Part shown: positions 10,601 to 25,600 of the stretch, in pieces
How positions within the stretch are numbered: position 1 is the stretch's first letter
How the letters are laid out: each line of letters begins with the position of its first letter
Assembly: GCF_964204645.1 (NCBI RefSeq)
Contig: NC_134033.1
Span: forward strand, 8,158,231-8,222,230
Origin: Tubulanus polymorphus
Lineage: Eukaryota > Nemertea > Palaeonemertea > Tubulaniformes > Tubulanidae
Direction of reading: 5' to 3'
Length of the DNA: 64,000 nt
Made by a program: the position numbers and the translations under genes
The notes under the pieces: generated by a model
What the model was told of the DNA's origin: nothing
Database searches by the model: none
Seen by the model: the letters and a program-made list of their open reading frames with translations, nothing else

Positions 10601-13600
10601 AAGGTAATAATCAGGGAAAAATCAGTGTTAATTGATTGGATTTGGAAAAGCCGGTCGAATAGATAAAAGTGGCTACCCTGTTTATTCTATCAATTATTGC
10701 ATGATGAAAGATGTTCCTTACCAGGTCAGAAGTGGCAATATCCGAAATTACGGTTGAAATGAATTTAAACCAGGGAGGGGGAACTACACTGGCGCACTAT
10801 TCTATGTCCATTGGCTCGTTCAGTGAGTTGCAAGATTGCAAAATTGATGAATTCTCATCAGTTTTTGTGATTGAATGAGTGAGTGAAAATGAAATGTATT
10901 CAGTTCTGTTGAGTGTGACTGTCATGGTGTGTGGCGCGTGCTTCAATGATTTGAATACACAACGCATGGATTCTCAATGACTTCGAATCGCCGTTCACTA
11001 AAATTGTATGTAGAATTGTATGTAGACACCGTGATATCGATTCAATTAATGCCTATGAATTAAGCTAAAATAGAATACGTAGAAATGCGCAATGGATTTT
11101 TAAAAAGCATTTCAACTGGTCTTGTGCAAATTGGATTTGACAAAAATAAGATAAAGAATGATTCCACTGATGAAATACTAGCTAGGTCCCGTCATTAGGA
11201 CAGAAAGATTTTGATCATTTAATTTTGGTTCTCGTGCTTCTGTTAATCTCTATCCCTATTGAATTTTGTCAGAAAGCGTTGAGTATTTGTTGATTTAGTT
11301 ATCTAGTTGGAACTATATTTCTTTTTCGGAAGAACTCCTGTTATAGTTATCTATTCGCTACTGCTAGCTGCGTATATATGTATATGGAAACCTTGCCTCA
11401 TGTGTGGCCTAGTTAAAAGTTTCCCAAGAAACTGCATAGGATTCTAGCAACTGCAGGCACCATGGTAAAACACTTACGGCAAGCACGCATATCCTAAATC
11501 TTTAGAATAATGACCTGTAATGGAAATCTTGATGAATTGAAAATGCTTAGACTGAGGTCCTGTCTGCTTCAAAACAACTATTGACATGTGGATGCAAGGC
11601 TTGTACCCCATGGACTGCATGATCAACTTAATTGGCCTGTCATGGGTTTTAGGCAATTGTGCCAAGAGCAGACTGTATCCCGTGGTCATAGTAAGAAGTA
11701 ATACTTACTGACGTTAATGTAAATTTAGGAAAGTCTATATTAAGAATTTCCTTTCTTGCTAATTCTTTCATTCTATTGAAATCCTGATGGTTGCGTTATA
11801 TTCTTTGGTTTCATGAAATTTTCCAGATAAACCAAATGTGATTGTCGTTCAAAAGGCTCAGTCTGCTAAAGGGCATGGATCAGCTGCGAGATCAACACTG
11901 TCTTCTGCTGTGGGAACTCCTTTTGAAAAGGTGAGAGCTAAGGTAAATTTCTTTGACAATCAACATAGTGAGCACTTCTGCTACCATTGGGCAATAAGGT
12001 TTATGAGCGTGAATTAAACTGTTCAAACTTACCAAATAAAAACGTTAGTAACGTAGATAGAAATAAAAACTTTGTAATGGAGGGTGCATTGTGCACTCTA
12101 ATGGAGTTACAGTTTTGGGATATCGTTAAATTTGACACGTACTATCTTACCGGGTATGATTGTTGAGTTTGATGAATTTTTGTGACTCATTAAGTTGTAA
12201 GGTTGAACTACAACTGGTCTTCAATCCAATGCCAGCGTAAATGAAAAACATGGTTTTTATTTGGTTATAGGAATTAGTAAGTTTTATACGTCAGGATGTT
12301 GGTAGTAAAGGTTCACCTTCAATTATCAAAGTGGAGAAAAAGGTTCTGCAAAAACCGATGAAAACAGACAATTCCAGAAGGGTAAGTAAGGAATTGTTGC
12401 CTTGTGGATGAATAGGATAAAGGTACAATAACAACAGAGATTGCAGACGTAGAGAGAATCCCACAATGATAAGGAAAAAGTACGAAAATGTTACTTTGAG
12501 CTAGTAGTTTATTCAACTTTTTCGTTATCATTGTGGGATTTGCATCAACACAGATATAGTGTTTTATCAATCGTGAGAGATTGCAGACCCTCCAACCCTA
12601 CTGTCTATTGCAATGGCTTTGCACCAAAATAAAATGCTTCTATTGCAATGGCTTTGCACCAAAATAAAATGCTATTGTCAAAATTTTGTTAAGCTGCTGT
12701 TTAGACAGCTGAAAAAATCTTAATTTCAAACACGCATTATCATCTTTAGTGTTTCTTTAGATCTTCTGACAAAAGTTTTCCCTAAGTCGATAACCTCAGT
12801 TTTTGAGCGGCGTTTATGCAATTCTCAAAATTAGTTTTTTTTCTGCAAGTAGATTTTATCCTGTAACATGTACATGTCATACATGTGCATGCAAATATAA
12901 TAGGCCTACCGTATTTTCCGGTGTATAAGTCGAGTTTTTGAGACCAAAAATCATGTCCAAAAAACGTAGGTCGACTTATACACCGGCCACACTTTCGAAA
13001 TCATTTTAAACGGACGATGTTTAGAGTTCAAGGTCGCCATGATGAAATGGAATATTAATTTATGTTAGGCTACACTCATATACCAATTTGAATTTAGGAT
13101 GTTGATAAAAATAGTTTCTTATAGTTTGGAAATGTTTCTAAATTAACTAATGTTAAAAATCAAAAAAGAAAGAAAACCGCGTATATTCATTGTACAGTGT
13201 TTATATAACCCATGATCAGGGGCGGATCCAGACCGTATTAGCCGTATTGCCCAATACGGTCTCGAATTTTTAAGTGCCCTTCGAAATTTCACCGGCAATA
13301 TTTTTGACGGCATTATTTCAGCAACCGCTAATTCCGTGTCCGTAATCCGGGCATAATTATAAAATTAATCGGTATATACCGCTGCCGAGAAAGTGAGGAG
13401 AGATAATCATATTTGTAAAGCCTTTAATCATGATAAATTAAAAAGGGCACTTTCCTTTTGCAAGGGGCACTCATGCTTTAGATGAGGGCACCTTGTCCTT
13501 GCCTTTTCAGGGAGGGCTAAAGGGGCACTCGTACTTTAGAAGAGGGCACTATACGCGGAAAATGTTGAAGAAAAGGGCACTTTTTTGCCTAATTTTGAAA

Positions 13601-16600
13601 ATTTTAGGGGCACTTTTGGTTTGGAAGATGGCACACGACATAAGGATAAATGTGAAGACGAGGCAATTTTTGCCGATTGTTAACAATGAAGGGGCACTTA
13701 GCCATATTCTGTATAATTGTTAAGGGGCACTTTTAAAGATTATAGGGGCACTAGGCGAAGTTGGCGACAACCATTCTTTCATGGGTTCGCCAGCTTCATT
13801 TTTTATCCGCATCTGTTGAAATCTTGTCTCGAATTCGTTTATTCTGGATTGCTCTGCTAGCCTCTAGAAGCCCTCTAAAAGCCTTTAAATGGTACCATAT
13901 TTTCAAAATTTTCTGGGGGTGGGACCCCCCTCTAAGGACTTCGCGCCTTTGGCGCTCGCATTGACCTGGATACTGGGTGTGCCCTAAGATCAGAAAGGTG
14001 CCCTTAAATTTCCTTCCAATACTGTCTACCCATCCCCCTGGATCCACCCCTGATGATGCTGTGGCAGCGTGCCAATAATCAATATGCAGCAGTCTAATAC
14101 TAGACTAGAGGCGCGCGGCATTCAATGTATACACTATACATTCAACACTGGATACAAACAATGAGCACTAATCCGGTAATTTAATATTAGAAACAACAGA
14201 TCCCAATGATTTAATAATGCAACAGTGGTAAAGACTCTCAACTACTATGAGAATGACATCGGCACTGTTTTCAATGTGACATATGTAAACACATGAAGAA
14301 GCGACTCGACTTATAGCCCTAGCACAATTTTTTAAACTGAAAATTTGACCTCGACTTATACACCGGGTCGACTTGTACACCGGAAAATACGGTACATGTT
14401 GACACTCCTGTGATCAATGAACATGTATCAAACAGGCACACAGGAAGCAAGCATTGGGTTGGGTAGGCCCAACCATGATTATTGAATGTAAAATGGCCCT
14501 GTTTCCACATGTGAAAGTGAAAAAATTGTGATTGTGAATATTGGGGTGGCGTATTTTCTCCGCGTTTGAACCTCTGTGAAGTGCGTTAGAGGAAGCCTCC
14601 GCTAGTGTGCGCCCAGGCTAAATAAACAAATATGTTGAAATCTAAAAAGGGGCAGTGAATCTTGATAATTGTTCAATTTATAACAATTAATTGTCTAACA
14701 AAACTTCATTTCAATTTCATGCACATTGTATGTAATATTAAGTGAATTCATTCGGCATCCTGGTGGTTTATATTGTAATTGTACGGAGGATGTCTATCTA
14801 TTTGAGTTCACCATTGCGTATATTCATGATGAGTCATGCAGTTATTATGTGTGATTTTTCCGTGTTAATGATTTAAAGACCTGTTCTTCGAGCGTTTGAA
14901 ATAAGAAATGATTGAAGGTAAGGTCTTTAGATCTTTTATGATTTGTGAAGCCCCATGATTTGTGAAGCTGCCTCATCAAGCCCCATACAATTTTTTTACA
15001 AGGATTTTTCTTATTTCTGAATGCAGATTTGAAGTTTGAAATTGTCAAAAAGTACGATTTTAGATTTATTATAGTTCCGTTTTACAAAATACCCTGGCTG
15101 TTGTCTTACAGTACACAAAACATAATTGGTGTATGTCATTAGCAGTAAGTGGTGTGAATTGTTCAACATAGTTATTTGATTATCTTCACTTGAAAATCAA
15201 TTTAATATGAACTATTTCTTAAAGCTTATAGACAACAAACAGATTCATGTGAAAAATGGGTATCTGCTCAAAGAATTGTGAAAAATTCCAGAGAAGTCAA
15301 AATATTTGATCCCCTTCTTATGGCAATATACTGTAGAGCTTAGAATTTATACACAAGCTATGTTAGAATTTGGGAGATTTCATTTCAATCTGACAAGGTT
15401 GTGATCAGTTCCCGTTGATGTTATTATACCTTGGAATCTGGAAAAATGTGAAAAAGCCAACAAATTTTTAATGGTGCGAAAAATCTGAAATTTCCAGTAC
15501 ACGTGTATTTATAAATCTGACTCCTGGAATAAACGATTGATTTTTTCAGATCGAAACTCGAACTCTGTCAACAGATGGAGCTGAGAGACCGGCTGCCTCG
15601 TCGTCGGTCCTCGCTGAACTGATCCACGCAGTCAGCATGCAACAACAACTCAACCCTGATACGATTGGTACAAACACTAGATGTATAGAAGAGGGCATCG
15701 TTACCTCTACCGGCGACGGTAATGCCAAATCATCATCCGACAGTAAGTTTTATTAAGATGCTGGTGACATTTATCACTAACAAAATACCTGTAGAGGCGG
15801 CAGGTTTTTTTTTTCGCTGGGAACTTCAAACTTTTTGATTTATTGGCTATGAATTCTAGAATGTATTATTGTTATATGCATTGAATGATCTCCCGAGCTT
15901 ATGGAGATCATGTGGGATCTCAAAAACTGGGGAGTTAGGGTTCTTCACTTATTGAAGATGTCCTGCGCACGTCTTAGTCACAAGTTGCAAAACTATTGGA
16001 AGCAAACAAATACAGGGTTCGTAGCGGGCCTTGAAATCCTTGCAAAGCCTAGGATTGTCAAAAGGAAATTCAAGGCATTGAAAAGCCTTGAATTCAGCAC
16101 TTTGGTCTTGAAAATTGATTTAAGGGCCTTGAATTTGAAAATGATGCAAATCTGTAGATTTATGAGTGTTTTTTGTAATGATAGAAATTTTGATAACAGA
16201 GTAACGATGCCTAATGCATGGTATGTAAATCGTATTGATTTCTTTTTTTCATCCTTGGAGACCTATGTTGTACAGTAGGTGTCTATTTGAGTCATTGGGG
16301 AAAACCTGCTACTATGTATATTCATGATGAATCATCATTCAATTGTGCGTGATTGCTGCATGTATAACGCTTTTCACGGAGATGATATCAATTGACATGG
16401 ACCATGGATCCCTCCGAAATCCCGCCAAAAACATCTGGTTGAAAAAAGTTGTTTTCATTGGATTTTATTTAGAAAAAAAAGTTTTTTTAAAAATATTTCC
16501 ATCTTAGTTATTTGCAAATAGTAAATTTTCTCCCAACATTGGAATTCAACCCGATACAGTTTTCACTCCTATTTTTCCGTTATTTTTCCAAGATTTTACA

Positions 16601-19600
16601 TGGAAAATCTGTACTTCAACTAATTAAAAAGTCATTAGTGCAGGCATTAGTGTTGGCTCAAAATTGAAATTATCAAATTTCTTAAAGTTGCTGTAGTTGG
16701 CTGTGTCGGTAAATATCAGTGAATTCGGGTCAGCAGTGGCACAATGAACCCCGTTAAAGCTGTTTTGAATGTTTTTGAATGGATGAAGCGAGGAAATATT
16801 GCTGTAAAAATGTTTTTCATGGGGGTAAAAAGCCTTGAATGTGTTTCTCTAACGGCCTTGAATTTTGGTTGGTCTTGAGGCTATGAACCCTGACAGTGTT
16901 CTCCATTGTAAAAAATTTGTAGGGGTGGTACGTACTCAGAAAACGAGCCTAAGGCGCGAGCACTCATTGGGAAGGGGGTTCCGGGGGCCCTCCCACGGAA
17001 AAATGTACTATTTGTAGGTGCTCAGATGCGTTTTCCATGCATTTGGGGTCAACTAGTTTAAGTTTGGTAATTTTTTATAGCCTTTGGCTAGAAAGCGATC
17101 GTTGGCAGTTTGCTTGAAGCACTTTTCTGATGAAGATTGGTAGTCCTATGTGTATAAAATAGTTCGATGTTCTTCCATTCATATAACTAAGATTTGTCAA
17201 TAAAGCTCAGCAAGCATTTATTTACTTCCATTTGGTAACCTAATGTTTGAAAAATATTTTGGTAATCGTAATACATGTTTTTCTATGGGCATTGAGACTT
17301 GAAAAATTGAGGCCACTGGTTTAGTTAATTCTGTGCTGCTTCAGTGTGCATTGATCCCAGGATATTTATAAGCCTACCTGAGCTGCGCCGCGTGGCTCAG
17401 TGATGAGCCATTTCTACAATTATTGACGTACATGTATTAAGTTTTTATGGCTTGAAGCGTTTGTCTGACTCACTATTTATATAATTATTGACATACTGGT
17501 GATTTTTGTTTGTGTGTCTACGAGAGAATAATCGCTGGTGATATCGAACTGAAGATCGTCACTGACAGATTTTCAAACTATGTCGGCTACAGGGGCGGCT
17601 AATCTTTTCATAGGGGCGGACAACTTTTTCAGGGGCGGACATGAAAATTAAAGGGGTGGGCCGCCCCTTAAAAACCCCTAATGGAGAACACTGACTTATT
17701 GCAAGGATAAGAATATATTGCTCAGTCGGTTGTCAACCCTTTGACTGCTGTTTGTTAGTCTACTTAGTCATGGGCCAAGCACTAGGACTGTATGCAGATA
17801 CTAATTGCTGTAATGTTATAAGTCACTCATTGCTGTGGATGCCTGAAATTTGTTTTGTTTGGGTTTATTTATGTGGGCCATTTAGTTGTTTTTAACTAAC
17901 AAAGTAGCCATCGCACCAGTTCGCTCAAATCAGTGTGATTATGATCTTCTGATTTAGATCAGAACTCCCAATCCATGATGCCTCTTGGGTCTAGGGGCAG
18001 GGGCGAATCGAGGGAATCTGGGAGGCTGGGGTCCAGAGGAAAAAAAGGTATTTCTCAGATAAAGCAGCCATGTCAGAGGCCACTCGCAGGTTGCACTCTT
18101 GGGGTTAAGGTATTTTTAAAGAAATGTACACCTTAAAAGATGCAAATTCCGAGAGGATGAGTGTCAAATTCGCAGGTTTAAGCAATCTTTGTCTTTACAT
18201 AAGGGCAACCTCCATAGTAAAGCAGGGGTCTGGACCCCTGAGACCACCCCTGAGACCCTGATCCTCTTTCCCTCTTCTTTTTCCATTAATAGTCTATAAA
18301 AGTGTTGCTTGTACTTTATTTCAGAATTGAATGAATGGGTCGATTATGATGTGGGTGATGATGAAATAGCATCAACATCGATGGCTGATACAACAACTAC
18401 CAATCCGAGTATAAAAGGTTTATTGAAAGCGGCGACTTCAATTTCAGAATCTCGGTAAGTGTGCCGGATCAGAGTAGAGGCTGAATAGTAAACCGCTGAT
18501 CTCTTAGCAATCCTGGTGGTGGCTATCAATCAGTCTTTCATGTGTAGGTCACTCATCAATCCAGGGTTCATGTGTTTGAACCCCGGTGATAGCAGTCAGT
18601 CTTCCATGCACTAGTCTCTCATCAATCCAGGGTTCATATGTTTGAATCAAAATTCAGTCCGCAAACAGCTTCAAAACACCCTTGTCAAATCATGGATGTG
18701 AAGCTTGTTTCCCATGGACTGCATGGTCATGGGTTTTGGCAATTGTGCCGTGAGCAGACTGTATCCGGTGGTCATTGTAAGTATACTTACTTACAATTTT
18801 GATTGTATGGAATAAACATGCATCATAGTGTACATTTAGGAAAGTACATATTAAGAAGTTCATTTCTTGTTTATACTTACCATTGAGGAGGCCCCATGAA
18901 GATACTCCTCAAATTTCTATGAAGAAGGAAAATCCAATGTACGCCGTGGAAAAACCAATATTTTTCAGCTTAACCATATTCAATAAACCAATATATTTCT
19001 AAACCAATTTTGTTAACACTTTCTCCTTTTTGGAGGGCTACCTTTTTGGAAACGACTCATCAACATTTCTCTCATAAAGTAATGCCCGAATTCCATGCAG
19101 ATGGCAGCACCTGATGTTCTATCAGCCTCATAAACATACTACCCTATATGGTGTGCATTGGCACCATAGAGTTGAATATTTTGAGGATTCAGTTTACTTG
19201 TTACTGATTAGTTACTGGTGATGACTTTCTCATTCATGATGACCTCGACTATATAGTGAAATCATGCTGAGTTTTTAGTAATAAAAACCTTCCAGAGATG
19301 CCCTGTTTCTCGTAGAGGAATAAAACCTTCAATCATCAGGCCTTTTTTAGCCCACTTGGGACTTAAGTCCCAGCGGGCTATTACGTTCATTTTTCGTCCG
19401 TCGCCCGTTCGTTCGTCAGTCCGTCCGTAGACGGAATTCAGTTATGTTGGGAAGTTTAACAAGGTAATGTCTTGATATTTGGTTTATACATGTATCTACC
19501 CTAGACACATCTTCACCCCAAAAACTGGCCCTGTCAGATTCAAGATGGCCGACTGGCAGCCATTGTTCGCCAAAATCAGCACTTTTTCGAGGGAAACTTT

Positions 19601-22600
19601 GAAGACGCTTTTATCATTTACCTTGATCATTCATATATATTGATATCCCCCAAGGGTACATCAGCATGAGAAAAATTGGGTCGATCGGACTCAAGATGGC
19701 TGTCCTATGACCTTTTTTTTGGCCCGAAAATGTCAATTTTGGTCGGAATTCTGAGTCCTGGAGCTTCCTAATGGTTTGCCATTTTTCATTTCAATTTGTG
19801 ATGGGTATTCTTTGGAAAAGGATCTTTTGTACCCGAGACAGGTATATTTGATCAAGCAATTATGACGCATTTGGCGACCATCTTGGTGTCATCAGTACTC
19901 ATTCGTAGGTGGAAGAAAGTTTTTCCACATTATATTGATACTTAAGCATATTTTGTTACCACAATCAATTGGGAAGTTGTAGCTCATGATATGGTCTATG
20001 ATCATGGGGAGTTTCAAGGTCATTGGTTTTTGCATATGGCCACCAGGGGGCGTTGAACAATGTAAAAACTTAGTATTTCCTTATTATATTGGTACTTAGA
20101 CATATTTTGTTACCATGATCGATTGCAAAGTTGTAGTTCATGACATGTTCTATGATTGTGGTGAGTTACAAGGTTATTGGGTTTTGAATATGGTCACCAG
20201 TGGACGAAGAGTAGTAGAATAACTTAGTATTTCCATATTTATGGTAACTAGGCATATTTTGTTACCACAATCAATTACAAAATTGTAGCTGCTGACATGT
20301 TTTATGATTGTGGTGGGTTTCAAGGTCATTGGATGGGGCGTTGAATATTGAAATTTTTAGATTGTTGAGCATCTGAAACCACTTCCCAAGTGGCCATGGT
20401 GTCCCTGGACCCCTAGTTTAATTAGTTGGAGTACGGATCCAGTGCCGTGTTTTGGCCCAAGTGCTGATTTTTTCCCCCGTCTAACCGTTGGGCCTTCCCC
20501 AAAAAGATATCATAACAGACCTGCCAACCGTTACGGTTTTGCCGTTATACGTTACGTTTGGTATTAAAATATTTAATAGCACAATCCCCAGCCGACATAT
20601 GACCCCACCTGCTTATCATTTATCAGTGTGCTTACTGTGGCAACTTTCTTCGGAAAACGGAAGTAGGCCGTGTTTGGTTCTGTTTCTGTAGAATATGTGG
20701 TAAGGAAAATGGACGATAGTAATTATAGTGAATCGAAAATCGCTGTTCTATTGGCTGATGATCAAGCCGTCGCCTGTTCCCAGAAGAAATGCAGGCTCCA
20801 GAAATTTAAACCAGACTATCAAGCGTTACCAAATCCGTGTTATTGCGGGATACCAGTGCTGTTACTGGGGAACTCCAATACGTTACGGGCTAATTTGGAA
20901 AGTACATTCAGACATTTTTCTACCATTGCGTAATCTGTCAAACTGGTGATGTTACTGAGAAACTCCTATATGTTACTGGCAAAAATCAGAATTGTTCAGA
21001 CATAGTCAAACTCAATGTTGGCAGGTCTGTCATAAAATGAAAAAAATCTTTTTATTTCTGCGCCCGTCCGATTAAAACGAACTTGCTATTATAAAAGATG
21101 AAACTTTATTTTCTTGGCAGCTGTTGTACAAAACAAAAGATGGTTACATAATAGAAAAATAAAAGTTCGAGTATGTTTCATGTCAGTGGTTCTCGGTACG
21201 TAGTACAACAGTCTAGATGGCGGCGCCTACTCCGCCAGCGGCGTGCTTTTTGTTAATCACCAAAAAGGGTTCTCGTGAGACCGAACGGCGATTAGCAAAG
21301 CTTTCACTTAATCTGCCGATATTGCAGGTTCCGTCAATGATATGTGGCGAGGAGGAGGTGGTAAAAATTGAGATGTATGGTCTTCCTGGAGGACGGTCTG
21401 CCAGTTGTCGGTCGTGGGAAAAAAATAAAAATGAGTCTGATATCTGAAAATGATTTCTTGCGTTTGAAACTATTACTACAAATAAAGAGTTTTTATGATT
21501 TTTAGATATATATCTCTTTTTACTTAGATATTTGTCTTCAATGCCACCTATAGGCCTATAGAATATCCTGTTTAAATTATTTCTTTAATAACTTAATTTC
21601 TTTCAAACAGTCATTTAAATAGGAAAATCAATGTGAGAGGCGCTTGAAATGTAAGAAAATAATCTTATTTCTGATCCTTCAGAAAATTAATGCAAAAACA
21701 TGACAAAAAAATAAAAGGTTTTTTTGTAAATTTTTTGTCCTTTGCCCTTCGAGGATCCTGGCACTGGGTTATCAATAGAAATAAATTTTTTTATTTCCCC
21801 TTTGCCCTTCCACTTTCCACCCAAAAAATATGTACTCCCGCTAATTAAAAAAAGGCCTCAGTCATTAAATGTGATTTTTGTTTGAATTTGTTAGGTCTGT
21901 GGATGTCAATAGTTTGACTCAGTCAAACCCAGCCGTTCAAATCGATAGAGGACAGTTCTTTCATTTGGGTGATTATCAATTCATTTGCTCAATCAACCTA
22001 AAAAAAAGTCCTGGGCTTGTTGCACAATCATTCATGTCCTAAGTCCATTATTGGTCTCAAATCTTGAAACTGGTCTTAGTTTGGGTTGTAATAGGACTAA
22101 TATGGCTTCGACTGGTCTAATCTAAGTCCCGATTGTGCAGCTGGCCCGAGGTTTTGCCTTTGCTATGCTTATTTATTTACCCATCAGAAGAGTCAACGAA
22201 GTGTGATAAATTTTATATTTCTCATCAGATCAAAGCGGAACGGTTCGTTTGCAGTCGGAGAATGATTCCAGTATGCGGTATTTATCCTTACCGTCAAACA
22301 ATGAGGTATGTTATATATTCGCCACACGTCGATTATTGATGGATGTGCTTGGGGAAGACTAACCCTCAAAGTTCCTTAAAATGCTCGAAATAGGAAATGG
22401 AATGCCAGTGTTGCATGCCATGTATTACAGCTCAGTGACTTTTGGCACTGAAGAAAAATAACTTTTTCACAAATCCGGCACTTTGAGGCTAAAAGTTCAT
22501 GTCTGTGATTATCAGGAGCATCTGTTATGAGTCAGCCACACGGAATGATCATCTCACAATTGCCTCAATACCATTTGATTTTCTAACATTTCCATGTTAT

Positions 22601-25600
22601 GTTCATGTATATGATATATTTTTCTTCCCTTCTGTATCAAAGATTTCTTAGCAATCATATCCTGGTTCCTTTTCTATCTTTTTTAGTAACTCGATATCTT
22701 TATTTGTTGGACAAGGTCACGTGAAAGATCCTTAAGTTCCAGTATTTGAATTAAAATCAGTAGAAAAACCAACCAATCCAATCCAATGGCATTTCCTATT
22801 TAATTCAGTTCGATACTTGAAGCCACCACACAGTTAGTTGGCCTGAGCCAAGTTACCAAATCACATACTCTCTATTGGCTGAAAAGCGATGATTCGAAGT
22901 ATATTTTGAAAATGATTTTCTAGTTCAAGTAAATGCACTATATTTCAAGACCAACTGTGACAGTCATCTTCTCAGGTTTTAATGACATGTGATGAAAAAA
23001 TATTTCATGTCAGTTCGAGTGTGAAATATTTTCTTAGCAGCTATATTTCGAAAAAATCATAATCATCATTTTCTTTTTAGGGGGCTGAAATGGTCGCCAA
23101 TGGGCAGGTTGAATCGTCGGAGCGAACTCGGAATTTACTCGGAAATCTCGACCCAAAAACTGGACAATTTTACGCTACCGATGCGAATGCGAGCGACGGA
23201 AAAGTGATCTCGCGCACCGCCGGTTCGCGGTTCAGTGTACCAGATGCAACGCCAATCACCGAACAGGAAGAACCGGTGTCATCGACCACCGATAATAACC
23301 CTCGTGTTGTCACGTTGACCAACAACACTCCGATGGACATATTTAGTAGCGCGCTTGCGCAGGCACAAATAGATCTCGACCCATATCAGTTTATGGACGA
23401 CGAGGTGATCGCGAACAATCCGTCTGCTACTGCATCGTCGTCGTCCGGGGCAATGACCGGTCAGCAGATGGCTGCGTCGACAGGACTCGTTAGTTTATTG
23501 AACCCGGCGACAGTACCTATGGATTTGCAGCAGTTTCAGCAGCAGCAGCAGACGGAGGCTGCAATGGAGGATGGTAGTAGTGAAGTGATGGAAACTGAGT
23601 CGTCAGGTAGGGAGTACATCATCTACTCATAGTGTATGTACGTGTGTGTTAAGCAGTTGCATCATTGCGCAGTGTTGTTATTTGACTCCATAGGCCTGAT
23701 TAAATATGAAACCTAATACGGTCAACCCCCGCTAACGACCACATCGGTGCTGAATGATTTTGTTTTACTATGTATTTTCTTTTAGATGTACATAGCGGTA
23801 GGCTATATCGGGGTTCACTGTATCATTTAACTTGTGAGTTAAAAATAACCCAAATCTATGGAACCTGGCCCTGGTCGTGCTAGTTGAGGGAAGGGCATCA
23901 GGCTTGATTTCTTCACACGAATTCAATCAAGATCGAATTAACCTAGCATGATTTTCAAATTAATAAAATTTGTCAAATTGATAAACGATCACATGAACTG
24001 CAGCTGTTAGTAGGGTTGGAGTAGATCGCATTATAGTACAGTACCTCAATTCGATTTTTAGCATGATGACATTTCGGAGACTAGTAGATCACAAACACAT
24101 CTTCATAATCAGAAACAGTTTCATTAGGTCATATCTCCACAGTTCATGGTTGAATGTTTGATTCTTAGAGTTAAAACTAAAAATTCAACTGTAGCATAGG
24201 ATCTTAGGACTGCTAGCCAAATTGAATATAAAACAGACAATGGCAGAAAACCTACAGGCTTGTAACTTAAGATGTCAGTTATCTGCTTAGAAATCTACTG
24301 GAAGCATGCACCCTGCATGTATCAATCTTCAGCCCTGGCCCACCCCACTCAGATATTTGATTCTTTATCACCACTCATCCAATTTTCAACTGCCATGTGT
24401 TCAGGATGTCACCATTGTGAATCGACAATGAATGGCAAAGACTTGACTTAAAAAGACAATTACTGTCAACCTGTACTGAGACAACCTAGAAGTAGGCATA
24501 AAGATGCCTCTTTTTATGAAAACAATACAATACGAATGTCTGAAGGGTGTGTGGGCTGCAGGTTGATACATGCAATTTAATTGCATTAGTATGATCAGCC
24601 TCAAAAACAAGAAGTCTTGAGTCATTTTGCAGAGTCTCATGACGGTCATCAGGTTCAAATATTCCCTGTTACTGTGGAGTTGTGTCCCTGTTGCCGTGGA
24701 GTTGTTGGTTAGGTATAAGTTTTCAAGTATTGCATTTTTATTGTGTATTTCGTGTTATTGTGACCTTTTGATTCAGTAGTCATTGAAATATTTCATCAGT
24801 GTATTTAGAGGTCTTGACAATTATTAATAGTTCATATAAACCATGATATTTTTGTTGGACATCGTAGTCCACCTATCGAATCAGCAGAGGCATTGGTTTT
24901 TATTCGGCTAGCCTACATGTGTGAGTATTCTTCAGACTGTGTTCACTGATGATTAAAATCAGTTGTGTTGGTTCAGTTGTCTTCAAAAACAATCAAAGCA
25001 TGAAGCCATGTTTTAAGTGAGTGTTTGAAAGTCATAACTCAGTCGCAGTTTATAACGATGTGAATATTATTCAGACTGAGTTCATCGATGATTGTATGAA
25101 ATCATATGCGTTTAGAAAGTTATGCAGTATCATTGGTTCCATTTTCTTCAAAATGAATTAGCAATCATGAAGCCATGTTGAGGTTTTTTCGGTGACATGA
25201 TCAGTGCGTGTTGTGTTAACGGAAGTCACAGTCATGAAGTTTCAATATATGATTGCAAAATTCAATTAAATAAGTATGTGTCGATTGACCGATTTTGATA
25301 AAAATCTTTTTAGCCCACTTGGCCCTAGAGGGCTATTGCATTCACTTTTTAGCCCACTTGGGACTTTAATCCAAGCGGGTTATTGCGTTCACTTTTCATC
25401 CGTTCGTTGGTCCGTCCGAAGTTTTAAAAATGCTTCAGTGTAATCTCTTGATATTTGGGATACACATGTTTCTACCCTAGACACATCTTCAGCCAAAAAA
25501 ATGGCTTTCTCTGAATCAAGATGGCCGACTGGCAGCCATTTTTGTTTCGCAAAAATCAGCTCTTTTTACGCATTTTTGGCTCGCGTTAGCCTATGTCAAC

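Noticed and set aside
13493-13723. 76-codon ORF found in both MITE copies (also 63451-63684)
   Set aside because: It is shared only because the two MITEs are nearly identical. The ORF is built from GGGCACT repeats and has no domain.
15901-16278. 125-codon plus-strand ORF
   Set aside because: It straddles the left end of the hAT-like element at 16013, includes its GGCCTTGAA subterminal repeats, and has no splice or domain support.
20670-20933. ORF inside the 20516-21029 element as a host gene
   Set aside because: It lies wholly within a transposon with perfect target duplications and resembles at best the first residues of a transposase.
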